From Lentinula raphanica (Eukaryota; Basidiomycota; Agaricomycetes; Agaricales; Omphalotaceae), in contig JANVFP010000003.1 of the NCBI GenBank assembly GCA_027919835.1, forward strand, positions 682,001 to 746,000: DNA of 64,000 nucleotides, given 5' to 3'. A program made the position numbers and the translations under genes. Positions 22,187 through 36,824 of the stretch are shown here, piece by piece (position 1 is the first letter of the stretch; each line of letters starts with the position of its first letter). Under the pieces are notes generated by a model. It saw nothing but the letters and a program-made list of their open reading frames with translations, was not told the DNA's origin and ran no database searches.

Positions 22187-25100
22187 TCATACATCCGGAG
22201 AAGATGCACGTTCGGAGCGATCCCAGCTCGCTACTAGTGCGTCGGAGAGTGACTGGCCCAAAGCTAAAGCTAAGGGTACTGGTACAGCATTACCAATCTG
22301 CTTGTAAGCCTGGAGTGGGTGATGAGCATTGTCGTTTCGAAGTAAAGACATCTGGCTCAAACTTGACATACCCTGCGAATATCATCTTTCATGTTTTCTG
22401 CCTTCAAGAAAACATACTTATCTGGAAAGCCTTGACAGCGACTAACTTCCCGGACAGTAATGATTCGCTTTTGCTATATCAATCACATAACAGGTTAAGT
22501 AAAATATAGCAGATAATCAGCATCATTCTACTCACTGAAGGATGCAGCATAGCAGAATTCTTGACACCTGGACTGCAGTGTGTCAAGACTGTCCTGAAAC
22601 ATTGGTTGGGGTGAAGCCGTTCATAAACAGCTGGAGGGGAGAAGTCAAGTTGATCAGAACTTAGAACATGATAAGCATGAATGGGGAAGGAAAATTGACT
22701 TTTCAGTTTGTGAATATTGCGAGGATAAAGTATGGCCGGAGCATCTGACGTAGAGAAACAGATGTGAGCTATGAGGAAACTCAGTCCAGCAAGCACATAC
22801 CTTTAAGCGATGCCCCTGGTCTCAAAGGTACACTGGTAGTCCTAGGAAGCAATGAGCACGAACAACATGATCAGTATAGAAATACCAGACACATACCTTT
22901 CTATAATCAGAGATTTGAATGTTGGTGTTACATGTTCCTCAACCATGCTGTGCATACCCTCCCGGATATGTTGCTGAAAATAATTTAGAGGTGGATGAAG
23001 GTACTCCCCTGAGAGAAACCCAGGCAGATTATTGTCAGACAAAGGTGTGGCATCAAAAGGATCTACATTCTCGTGTAGTTTTCTGCGAACAACGACCTCT
23101 CTTTCATCTTTACTGGTCGCAGGAATCAGCAAGTGAGGGTTTTTCCTGTTGGTTGATTCGTCAATTAAAAACAAAAACCGGTAATAAAACAAGCGCATAC
23201 CAATCAAATGCAGGCTTGATTTGTAGATGATTGAAGTTAAGAAACAGAGATATGAGTCCCTAAACCAAAAGCCACATACCAGATCAGCAATTGCATCATT
23301 GACAGTCACCGCTCTGAAAGGAGCAAAAGCATGAGGCCTGGAAGGATCTCGAGAACGAGTAGATTTCGAGAGCTTGATATCTGCATGCTCAAGAAGGCGA
23401 TGTTCTTTTGCTGAGTATGTATGTGTTGGGATCGGGAACTCAGGAAGCTTTAAGCCTCGCCTTGCTCCCATAAAGATAACTCGTTCGCGGCTTTGGGGAG
23501 CACCAAAATTAGCCGCTTGTAGAACTTTAACACGGACTTGATATCTGTGTTTTGCTTTGGTAAGAGTCATGGATGAACAGTGATGCTGATGTACGAACCC
23601 TAGTGCCAGTAAAACGCGTATGATGAGCTTGAAAACCCCGTGCTGGTACCCATCGACTATAGAGCGTCCTTCCAATAATCCCATTAAACGGTGTCTTAGT
23701 ATTCCCACAACGTTCTCGAGAAGGAAGTATCTAGGAAGGTAGATCTCCGCAAAAGACAACATAGCGAAGGGAAGTGTCGCTCTGAAGGGGAAGCCTTCAG
23801 CTCAACACTTTTGGCGAGGTGTACACTTTGATTCTCGCACCTGATATCATCTTGTTTCTGTTTGAAAAGCTCAATCCAGATTCAGATGGATACAATGTAA
23901 TATACTTACTCGATTGTGGTTGGCTCCACTAAAAGCTTGACAAGGAGGACCTAAAGAACGGCAGTAAGAAGCACCAGTCGGGAGGAAACAAAGTAGGAAA
24001 ATACCTCCAGCAATGAGATCGATTTCACCAGGCCTTGGGAATGGTTTTCTTGTTTCAAGAGATCGAATATTGTCCCCATTTTCAACTTCTCGCAAAAGTT
24101 GAACAACGTCTTTGCAGAAAACCGCGGTTCCGCGGTGATTGGCTCTGGGTCAATATTCGTTGAGAGCAATAAAAGATTGAACGGAAACAATCTCACAAAT
24201 AGGTTTCAGCAGCGTTTTCATCCCATTCCACAGCAGCAGCAGTTTTTACAAAGCGAGACTGCTCAAGACCTGTACCTAGCCCTCCAGCACCTATGTATAT
24301 CACGTTGGCTAATGTTCACTGAGTAGAAAACTTGCTTACCACAAAAGAGCTCAAGCATTGAAAGGGGCCCTTCCTGAGCCAGAAAATCATGGTAAGCCAA
24401 TAACTGTGCTTCATGTTCTTCAGCACATCGTGTGCATTGTGAAAAATCACCAAGATCAAGCACATAAAAATGGTCCTTTCCCTTGATCCATTCTGCAAAC
24501 CCGTCAGCACCGGGCTCAGGAAAGTACGAGACATAACATTTTCCATCAACTCGTTCAAAGGATACTTTCTCGTTCAAATCACCAAATTCGAGCAGTAGCT
24601 GTCCACGAAGAAATAACACTTGAACAACAGTGCAAGGAAAGAACTCAGAAACTCACTTCATCATTGAATGTTTCCTCTGTGTCAGGTCGGCTATCCACAT
24701 GAGACAGCATACGAATTGTGATAGTATACGTATCGGAGTTTTGTGATGGGAGCTCAACAATTTGGGCAATTTCTAACTGTTCCTTGTTTGCCTTTGATGG
24801 ATGCAAGTAGACGAAGTCTCGAACATGGTAATCTACTCCAAACTGCGAGATGCAATCCTGGCTAACGTGAACACGTTGTTGGTGTTCCAGACGCTCGGCC
24901 AAAACACAAGCATGGCACCGACGGTATTCAGGTGCAAATGACAGATCTGCCTCGATTTCGTCCGATCGAGGCAGCGAGGAAAATGTAGGATCATCAGAAT
25001 CGAGCCACGTATACCTGTACAGAACGATGAAGATCAAAGTTGAATTAGGACATATATATGAGGCTTACTGGCAAAAATATGAATCTCCTTCATAATTAAT

Positions 25101-26745
25101 ATCATCCTCTGGCTCGCGCTCGGCGAGTCCAAGAAATTTCAGATCACACTTGCGGTATATAGAGCTCACCGGCGCGTCTGCGCAAGTATTCGTAAGAAAG
25201 AGTTCGCGAGAATGCGCTGTCTCTTGTAATAACGTTTTGGATCCATGCTCCAACCAACGTCCATGAAAATTCTGGGTATCGTCATCGGCGTCTTCGAAGA
25301 AATAGCAGATCTGGATAAACCTGAATGTGTTGGATTTAGACACGACTCTTACAGATGTTCGCAGCGAACACTTACCAGAACCTGTTCGCGTTTCCGTTTA
25401 TGGATTGTGATGCTGTGCTCTTGTAATTACCCTGTCGACCTTTTCTATCATCCTCGCCAGGCTCAACCATGACGACATCACCAATCTGAAAAAATTAGTA
25501 TAGGGCGTCACTGGAACACATGCGACAAACCTACATTGTATATTTCTCCATCCATGGTGATTGTTTTGTAATAGGTCCGGTCTTCTTCCGCTGCCCATTC
25601 CTCACCCCATTCCATGCTTTCAGGAGTGCCCGGATGGGATATATGATGAGTGGTCTCTTCATGGTTGAGTGGCACCCTGTGTGACAAGTCTGGGCCAATC
25701 ACTTCGAATTCATGCCTGAAGAAGTCCTTTACGATCCGGTGAACATTGGGAGTAAGAGCCGGCGTGAGTTCCTCCGCGATTTGAGACGTGTGGCTACGAG
25801 AAGGGGTTGGTCGACCTGGACGGCTCCTTCCATCTGCCGACAAATAGACCGAAATATCTGATTCGGACGATTCAGATATGTAATCGTCGTCGTCGTCATC
25901 AGACACGGAACTGGGCAATCTGTAAGAAGATAAGGTTGGGGTGGAACGAGTAGGTCGTTGCTTGCGAGACGAGGAAGACGAAGACTAATGGAGGTTGAGT
26001 ATGAATCGGGAGTAAACAATTGAGCAACACGCACTGGGTCTGTCACCTTGTTCGTTACCCGATTGAGCCTAGCTCTGTCTGCCGGTATGCGACCTTTTCG
26101 ACGGGGAGAGATCGGTATTTCAACAAAGACCCTCGAGCCACTCGACCTCTTTCGGATGCCAGATCGTTCAGGGGAGATGCTTGAGGGTCCAATGCTGATG
26201 GGCAACTCTCGCCCCTTCCCTTTCCAGTTGCTGGCCTGGACTATATGCGCTTCGTCTCCGTCTTTGTCTTCATCTGAAGAAGTATCTTCTCGTTGTCTTC
26301 TCCGTTTCGACGGCGACCCGACCACATCAAACCCAGGCGACAAGCTTCGGATGACTTTCCGCTTCAACGGTGGGCTCTGCACTGGGATCTCAACGTGTGA
26401 AATGATTCGCCGAAGGGATCTATTTGACCGCAGCACAGGACTACGCGTTGTTCTGGGAGTCGGTATGATAGTTTCTGGCCCCGGAGAAGTACCGCCCCCA
26501 GAAGCTTCATAAGCTTGGAGTGTCTGCGAGAAATCTTCGTACTGTTCCGCGGATACTGCGCATGATAGATCGTATTCAACAATCAATCGAGATTGACCCA
26601 CGGGAGAATCAGAACACGCACGTTTTCCTAGATGGAGCAATAGCTCTAGCGTAGCTTGATGGTTGTCTTCGGTCTCCCCATATCCTCTTTGTGAAATTTT
26701 CTGGGACGCCAGCTTTGGTGAAGAGAAAGTTGACGACGAGAACAA
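22187..26745 (-). CDS. DNMT1-like DNA (cytosine-5)-methyltransferase with two BAH domains
   Basis: This large gene has many introns and the stop at 22187-22189. The N-terminus is disordered and basic, then acidic (about 26745-25800). The first BAH domain starts near 25560 (EIYN/IGDVVMVEPGEDD) and runs to about 25070 (LLLQETAHSRELFLTN). The second starts with YHVRDFVYLHP near 24820. The catalytic domain has every key motif: I LELFCGAGGLGTG (split by an intron near 24300-24345), IV GPPCQAFSGANHN with the catalytic Cys (about 23920), VI ENVVG (about 23720), VIII QSRERVIF (about 23480), IX TVREVSRCQGFPD (about 22430) and X QIGNAVPVPLALALG (about 22270). It should transfer methyl groups from SAM to cytosine, probably as a maintenance enzyme. 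No RFTS or CXXC domain is evident. The start codon is unresolved: the first open segment holds no ATG. Confidence 0.9.
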
Positions 26746-26994
26746 GAATCTTGGTGTAGTTCACAGACAAAAGGACTTTGAAATGCCTGGGAAAATTATT
26801 CGCCCTTTCAAAAGCTGCAGCGCTGAACGCAGCCTGAGCGCTGGCGCTGAGCCTCGAGTGGCAGGAAAGAAATAACGCTCAAGAGACGGTATAACTTAAG
26901 GTTTACATGTCAGGTGGTACATATATGATATAACATACAGAATATTCACTACAGCAAAGCGACAGCAATAAGGACAGGAACAGTGAGCCACAAC

Positions 26995-29773
<2,779 letters not shown>

Positions 29774-29973
29774 GGTAGAATGAAGAATGAGTGCGCGTCA
29801 AGGAGGAGGTGGAGAGGTGAATTGAACGCTTCGGGAAAGGGACAGACAGTCACAATACAAGGAGAAGTCACATCATGTGGGGCGCGTCACAGTCACGGAA
29901 TTGCTCTCAGGCTCTGACTGGCTAGGACTGGCTCTGAACTCTGACTCCCAAATTTTATCTTCAGTCAACCAGG
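29774..29973. promoter_or_regulatory. Shared divergent promoter of MCM7 and GUS1
   Basis: There are 200 bp between the two ATGs, so both genes must start from this interval. It contains two GCGCGTCA sequences (near 29792 and 29881) that could serve cell-cycle or stress factors. I see no clear TATA box. Confidence 0.6.
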
Positions 29974-32689
29974 ATGGCTGGAGGAACGCTTACACTCTCT
30001 TCGAAGTTATCTCCCTTCCCATACTCTGCGCTTGCTATTGCTGCATACACCGAACAATGCGAAGTCACATACGACGAAACAGCAACCAGCGTATCCCTAG
30101 ATTTAAATGGATCTAAAATCGATACGGAAGAAGAGATCGTTCATGCTCTAGCCAAAGTAGGAGGTTTATCTGAGGACAGTGCAAAGGTAATGTTAAGAAC
30201 TATCTCATGAGCTTTCGCTCATCGCTTATCAGGCCGCATCGTTCTTTGCACTCGCCAAAACTTTGCGTACTGCAACCGCTGTTCCGGAAATTATCACCGC
30301 ATTAGATTCTCTGGATGATCATCTGGCTTGGAGAACATATGTGGTTGGACACGATATCACATCGGCTGACTGGATACTTTGGGGCGCTCTGAAATGTATG
30401 CGTGTATATTCCTCCGATGGCCTCCGACTGACAAGTTCATCGCAGCCAGTGGTAAAATTACAGGGCTGCTTAAGAATGGAAAACACGTACATGTGTCTCG
30501 TTGGTACTCTCATCTCGAATCATTGGACTCTATTCAATCTGCACTCGCCGGCCTCACTGCAGCCAAGGCCAACAAAGCTCGCGGCACCAAAGTCGCAGCT
30601 GGGTTTGCCCTAGGCTTGGAAGGTGCTGAGATGGGCAAGGTCGTAACCCGTTTCCCACCTGAACCCAGTGGCTACCTACATATAGGACACGCAAAAGCAG
30701 CTATGTTGAACCAGTATTTCGCGAAGATGTATCAAGGAAAACTGATCATACGTTTCGACGACACTAATCCATCTAAGGAGAAGGTACGTCTCATTGTAAT
30801 CCTAGGTTATTCATTCTTATCATAGAGCCTTCCCAGACCGAATTCGAAGAAACGATTCTCGAGGATCTAGAATTACTCGAAATCCGTGGAGATGTCGTTA
30901 CTCATACATCGGACTATTTCGATCAACTCTATGATCTTGCGGTGAAGATGATTGAATCCGGGAAAGCTTATGCAGACGATACCGAAAGAGAGCAGGTATG
31001 GCAAGCACGATTGTACTATCCAAATCACTCAATCGGATGCCTAGATGCAACTTGAGCGACGAGAAGGCATAGCCTCTGCTCATCGCGACGACAGTGTCGA
31101 AGACAACCTCAAACACTTTGCCGAAATGAAGACGGGCTCTTCTGAAGGACTTCGATGGTGTATCCGTGCCAAAATGAGCGTCGACAACCCCAATAAGGCG
31201 TTGCGGGACCCAGTCATTTATCGATGCAATCCTCAACCTCACCATCGTACAGGGTACATACTCCCTCTGCCTACTTGTTGAAACCTCAATTCACGATTTC
31301 TTCAGCGATAAGTGGAAGATTTATCCGACCTACGATTTTGCTTGTCCGATCGTTGACAGCATCGAGGGTGTCACTCACGCATTGAGGACCAATGAATACC
31401 GTGACAGAAACCCTCAGTATTCGTGGATGATCGACGCATTGGGGTTACGAAAAGTTAACATCTGGGATTTCAGGTGCGGAGATTCGCTCCAAATATAACA
31501 CCGGAATGCACACTAACTGAGACCAGTCGTCTGAATTTCATCTATACCTTGCTGTCGAAACGAAAGCTGCATGAATTTGTCAACAATGGGCAAGTTCGTG
31601 GCTGGGATGATCCTCGCTTCCCTACTGTCAGAGGAATTCGTCGTCGTGGATTGACGGTCGAAGCACTGCGACAATTCATGTTACTACAGGGCCCGTCACA
31701 GGCCATTGTTTCTCTTGAGTGGGATACCATTTGGGCACTCAACAAGAAAGTCATCGATCCCATAGCTCCTCGTCATTGGGCTATCATCGAGGAGAAGAAG
31801 TACGTTCATATCAATTTCCATACTAGTCATGACGTGCTTATAGAGTCTACAAGTGTTCCGGTAACAATCAACGGTGGTCCCACCGATGTCGAGGTGAAAA
31901 GCTTGCCCAAGCACAAGAAAAACCCAGCTGTGGGTGAAAAAAACACAGTATACTCGTCGAAAATCTTGGTCGACCAGGAGGATGCCAAATCATTCGAGGA
32001 TCAGGAAGAGGTCTGATTTCTTGTCATCCTCGTTATGACTTTTCTGAATTCTGTTCCTTCAGATCACCCTGATGGACTGGGGCAATGCCATCGTCAGATC
32101 CAAATCTGTCGACGCGACCGGGACCGTAACCTCGATCGAAATGGACCTACATCTTGAGGGTGATTTCAAGAAGACAAAGAAGAAGATAACCTGGTTGTCG
32201 CAGCCCACCGCTGAGCATCCGCTGGTCCCTGTTACCCTTCTCGACCACGACTACCTCATAACGAAGAAGAAACTCGAGGAGAACGACAGTGTCAAGGACT
32301 TTATCACCCCTGTCACCGAATTCAGACAGTCCGCGCTGGCAGACGCCAACGTCAGTGATCTCTCCAAGGGTGATTATCTACAGTTCGAGCGGAATGGCTA
32401 CTTCATCTTTGATGGTGTCAACAAAGAAGATGGGAGATCGGAGTTCATCAGAATCCCCGATGGGAAGGCAGCAAATCTTGCGAGCAAGGCAACACCCCAG
32501 GCAACTTCTGCTAATACCACTGACTCTCCTGCGGCATCTCAATTACCCGTACCAGACGGAGCCACCAATCCTCCGGACGCCGACAAAGCGACGAAGATGT
32601 ACAAGGTAGATAAGGTATACGGGACCAATATCGAAATGCTAGACCATGGGACGAACATGTACAAGATGGATAGTATCTACAAGGTGTAG
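29974..32689 (+). CDS. GUS1: Cytosolic glutamyl-tRNA synthetase
   Basis: The enzyme joins glutamate to its tRNA in the cytosol. The ATG at 29974 starts a GST-like N-terminal domain (about 29974-30640) of the type that docks on the cofactor Arc1. The class I catalytic core follows: [15 protein letters not shown] with the HIGH signature near 30660, [10 protein letters not shown] near 30770, and TLLSKRKL (KMSKS-type) near 31550. The C-terminal beta-barrel anticodon-binding part runs to a TAG at 32687-32689. The tail has an Ala/Thr/Pro-rich linker (about 32470-32590) and then two [22 protein letters not shown] repeats. About eight short introns can be placed without frame break. The absence of a fused prolyl-tRNA synthetase fits fungi. 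Confidence 0.96.
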
Positions 32690-33754
32690 GAGAGTATTTA
32701 ATCTCAAAATAAACGTTCAGATGAGTTTGGAACTCGAATGTACATTTCTGCTGGTACCTGTCCGTCGTGTCCAAGTGAACCTAGTCACATTTAAATCTTG
32801 CGGCTGCGCGTTGTACCCTCAAGTAGTCGAAATTTCTCAAACGAACACTGCCAAGAGTGAGAATATACAGTGCCACAGGAATTTTGTGCTAGGAAATAGA
32901 TTGCATTCTCAAGCTCATCATGAAGAGAGAATGCTATGAGTACACATATTGTTGAACCAAAGCGTTGGATGAGAGTTTAGTTGAGAGATCAGTGAAAAAA
33001 TAGTCGAGTCGGGCGAGGTTCTGCCTCGAATCAGCATCTGAACTAAGTGCTGGAGAAAGATTTTGTCATTGGAGCTTAAAAGAGTAGAATGGCAATCTCC
33101 AATTGCTCTACAAGTGTCAGGCTTGGGCCTGGTAACAAGGTATAAAGTATAATTTTGTCATATTTTTGCCAGATCTAGAAGATCAAGCAAGTTCCAAAGA
33201 TTGTCTGTGCAGCCTCCACATGCTAGGGTGCCTAACTCATCAGAGTAAGTAGCTCCTGTCTGTGTTGCTCGAGTGTTTCTGATGGATTTACTTCTGTGGA
33301 ATTATAATGGTCTCCCAAATTAATGAGATGAACTTGTGATAGTGGTTGATTTCATAGATCATTGCATTTATCTGTGTTGTCTGCTCTGGATACCAGGCTA
33401 TACAAATGATATGCATATAGCCTGGTATTTGGAGCGGACAATACAGATAAATGCAACAGAAGTGTTCTGTAGGTTTCCGTGCATTTCTGTGAGTGCTGCC
33501 AGTGGTCAAAGCTATACATATCATATGCTATATCCCAATTTAGAACTTGTACATGTGTGTGTTCCTGCTGTGGGTTTCACCCATATTGCTACAGAAATGC
33601 TGATTCATCATGTTTCTGATGGTTTCCACCACTTTGCATAGGCTCATAGGCTTTCTGTGTGGTAACTCATCAGGATATGTCTTAATTGTGTCTGATTTGT
33701 TAGATTAAGTGAAATTTCCATCATCACAGCCAAGTACCAAACTCAGTTGTGCTG
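32690..33754. other. AT-richer gene-free stretch
   Basis: Base composition turns visibly AT-richer after 32.7 kb. Apart from the palindrome at 33361-33457, I see no gene or repeat. Confidence 0.5.
33361..33457. repeat. Long near-perfect palindrome
   Basis: The arms are about 43 bp each, 33361-33403 and 33415-33457. ATTGCATTTATCTGT at the left returns inverted as ACAGATAAATGCAAC at the right, and ATACCAGGCTATA returns as TATAGCCTGGTAT. A loop of about 11 bp separates them. It could be a small hairpin element. Confidence 0.85.
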
Positions 33755-34152
33755 ATTCAGCAGATTTTTTTTTTGGAGGGGCTCTTTCCAAGAACCAGGC
33801 AGCCAATCTGGTCGTCTCTTGGTGCTCACACAAGTTGATACAAGAAAAAATGACCTTGTTTAGGGGTCAGTAACAGTCCCACTGGAAATTGATCAACTCC
33901 AAGGAAGAATGCATTTACACACACTGGGACCCGGTACAGTTTTCCCGGCAACCAGTAGTGTGGGACTACCAACTAGCCTGATCAATGATCAGGTGAAGAC
34001 TACCCACTACAACTCCCTATGGTGCTGATTTGGGCACAAGGACCATATGCCCAGGACAGTGTTTGAACTAGAGACCTCTGCGAATGTCAGAAACCCTAGG
34101 TCGAAGCTTGTGTGATGCCACCACTACACCACACCGCCCCAATTCAGCAGAT
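33755..34152 (-). mobile_element. tRNA-derived SINE with 11-bp target-site duplication
   Basis: Read on the minus strand, the element starts near 34141 with a pol III promoter. The A box is TGGTGTAGTGG (34121-34131) and the B-box-like AGTTCAAAC is near 34061-34069. It runs about 376 bp to an A-tract at 33765-33774 (T run on the + strand). The direct repeat ATTCAGCAGAT flanks it at 33755-33765 and 34142-34152, a target-site duplication made on insertion. Structure, tail and duplication agree, so this is a retroposed SINE. The exact source tRNA cannot be named by eye. Confidence 0.85.
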
Positions 34153-34478
34153 CTTGAGGCTAAGTTGATCTTCCCTTGGTGTGCTTGTACCAGTAGTCAG
34201 CATTTTTGAAGGATTCCCAACCAAGGATGTGAGTGTTAGCTTTAAGTAGATATTTCTGGCTGATCCCGCCAATGGGATCTGTATCCTAGCTTATACTAGG
34301 GTCATTTAAAGCTAAGCAGCAATGCTGGCAGCGGCAGCCGCTGACTGTCAGTCACAATTTAGTCATAATACCTGTTACTGAGAATTACAAGGAGTCACAG
34401 CATAATTAGTTGAATCTTGTAAAGCTACGCCTCAAATAATTTGATTCTTACACTCTTTTTCTCAAACAATCATTCAAA
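34153..34478. other. Intergenic, no feature seen
   Basis: This is AT-rich sequence between the SINE and the relic ORF. I see no gene. Confidence 0.4.
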
Positions 34479-35684
34479 ATGATGATCAAATGGTCCAAAC
34501 ATGGAACCTGGAGCCTTATAACTCAAATCAAACTGTCTGAGAACTTCAAAGTTCTGTATGGCCAGGCATCCAATGAGGTAGTTTCAAATTTCAATACATT
34601 TTGACCTCTTTTTCTATTTGATTTCTTTACTAGAATTCATCAGGAGATACCAAGCATACTGTGCATCAGCGCATTGCAGCAGCTCTTCAAGTTTGGAATG
34701 GCACTGGAGAAGGTGGTAATATGGGAAAACTTGCAAGTAGAGTCAAGAATAGGATATCCTGGTATGTCATGACTCTTATTTCTGTTAGGTTGGCTCTAAC
34801 TTCTGATATCCTTTTTAGGCTTGAAAAAATTTTCAAAAAAAGGTTAAACTTCTCAAGAAAACTGGAGAGGGTGTCAAAGAATGGTATTAGATTTTTTGCC
34901 ATCTGGTCCTGATCATGATACAGAACCTCGCACCATTTCAATCTGGGATCAATTTGTACTCAACTTCAAATTTTTCTGGATTTATATCATGTATGGAGCA
35001 TGAAACTGAATCTTGTTCCTGTCTGTGCTATGAGGCATTGGCCCAAATGGAGGCAAATTCATCTAGATTCAAAGGCCTGGCAATGTCTTGAAGGAACCAG
35101 TTAGTCCTAAGGCTGCAACTCCCCCTCTGCCACCTTTGGGCTTATTCCATTCAAACTGTTTCACATCTTTGATCTCATCTACACCTCCTTTGACTCCATC
35201 ACAGGACACAAAAGAAAATCTTCAGCCACTTCCTTCTTTTCAGTGCACTCCTCACTCCTCTGCGTTCTTGTCAATTTCTTTTACAGGAAAAACAGTGATA
35301 AGAAACCTGTTCCGGCTTCTCTGAAGGTAGGATTTGAGGATAAGATGATTGGTTTTCAATGGTCTGTAGTCCTTTTCAACATCAAAGCTCTCTGTGCTGA
35401 TGAAAATCATCTTTTAGCTGACCAATGTGCAGGTGATGTACAAACACTCAAACGTCTTCGTGAAGAACAGAAGATTGATAAAGCATTGCAAGCTGCTTCA
35501 TGATGCACAAACTCAGCTTCTTAATGAGTATAAATCTGACATCTGGACTGTTGAACAGTATTGTGTTGAGCAGAAGAAGTTGAATGAGCTTTACGGGTCC
35601 CCAAAAAAAACAAATCACCATGCTCCATCTCCTGATTGGGATGAAGACCATTTGAATGCAGATGTCACAGGTAATGTTCTTTAG
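34479..35684 (+). pseudogene. Decayed multi-exon ORF, possibly the Myb/SANT-like partner of a PIF/Harbinger element
   Basis: Short open segments on the + strand can be read in order: MMIKWSKHGTWSL near 34479, VHQRIAAALQVWNG near 34660, KLASRVKNRISW near 34730, a Lys-rich helical piece near 34830, Pro-rich pieces near 35090-35270, and a helical tail (LNEYKSDIWTVEQYCVEQKKLNELYG, in part) near 35530. Stops and frame shifts lie between them. The front part has the look of a trihelix or Myb/SANT-like DNA-binding domain, the usual companion of PIF/Harbinger transposases. The relic lies next to and convergent with such a transposase fragment. The identification is tentative. Confidence 0.4.
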
Positions 35685-35715
35685 GTCATGAGGGAAAGAA
35701 GAATGGAGATGTTCA

Positions 35716-36279
35716 TTATAACCATACTTTAATTACTGTTTCGAAATGCAACAATTTCTGCAACCAATCTTTGTCTCTTTGCTTCACTAGCTTCATCTTC
35801 AACCCAATATATTCAGGCTCCAAGTCCATGCCACCCTGATCTAAATCTTTGTTCCATGAAATGAAGGATTCAACACTGCATATACCTTCGATATCAATGA
35901 TTGCCTTGTGAAGAATAACAGCAATTGTGATCCACCAACAAGCTTGTATATGGTCTGTATTGCTATTTATTGCAATTTGTAAACCAAAGTTAAGACAACA
36001 CCACCAGTTCTTCAAGCTTCCTATACAGTGTTCTGATTGCACACATAGATGTGCAAGTGCCTTGTCTAAGATCTGATTTTTGCGGAGATTTGCAGCTGGT
36101 TTCTTGTGGATACAAATCATACACAAGACTGGATCAGAAATCCTACACATAAAAGGTGTGCCAAAAAATGTGGCACAAATCAGATCAATTTTTGGCCAAT
36201 ATTTCTTAATTAAAGTAAAGTAAATTTCATATGTAATCCTAGTTGAAAAATCAATCTCAATTTTTGTCTGATTTAACAA
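35716..36279 (-). pseudogene. PIF/Harbinger-like (DDE_Tnp_4) transposase fragment
   Basis: An open frame of 187 codons on the minus strand holds the end of a Harbinger-type DDE transposase. LAHLCVQSEHCIGSLKNWW (about 36000-36060) matches the usual L-R-RSEH-IG-LKGRW motif with the catalytic Glu in SEH. It is followed by a WWITIAVILHKAIIDIEG helix (about 35880-35940), matching the family's W-ACIVLHN block. The N-terminal catalytic Asp region is not recognisable upstream, and several conserved positions have changed, so I take it as a remnant. Such enzymes cut and paste elements with 3-bp target duplications. Confidence 0.65.
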
Positions 36280-36636
36280 GAAAAAGGCAAAGAAAAATAT
36301 GTATCATTTTGTAAATAATTTTCTAACCATTTCACATATAATTTCATCCTGATTTCATTTTAAAAACAAAGCAAATTTAGCCGAGATCTTGATCTTGATT
36401 TTGAAAGAAAAAATCTTTCCCTTTCACAAGAAAAACACATTGCAAGTTTTGACCATTTTCATTTGCAAAACATTTCAGATTTCAAGGGTCTCCAGGATAC
36501 TGGGCAGCATCATGGGCAGTATCCTGGATGACCTGTGTCATCAAGAAGATTTGGGAAAATCTATGATGACTAAGCTACTTTTGCAAGTGTATGACTAAGC
36601 TGTTTACAGTTGATTAGATTATCTGACTGGCACCAT

Positions 36637-36824
36637 CAGCAAAACTGACTGGTGCCTAGGCTGCCTAGAGATACCCCCCAAAACCTCAGCAGTCTGAAAA
36701 CTTTGAATTTGCCTGAAAAAGCCTGAGCAAGCCTGAGTTCGCCTGGAAAAGCCTGGGCAAGCCTGAGTTTGCCTCAGATTTCTTTGGGTGCTTTGGGAGA
36801 GCCTAGGTTTTGGGGGGTATCTCT
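36637..36824. mobile_element. Short inverted-repeat element (MITE-like) with internal tandem units
   Basis: AGAGATACCCCCCAAAACCT at 36667-36686 returns perfectly inverted at 36805-36824 (20 of 20). The interior is a run of GCCTGA-AAA/GCA units of about 11 bp. The inner core AGAGATACCCCCCAA is shared with the pair of elements at 42 kb. A CATCAGCAAAAC sequence, the end of another element type, lies just outside at 36637. Confidence 0.7.

Noticed and set aside
34121..34141. A functional tRNA gene at the SINE head
   Set aside because: Only pol III box-like sequences are present. The arms do not form a tRNA cloverleaf, and a target duplication and A-tail flank the unit.
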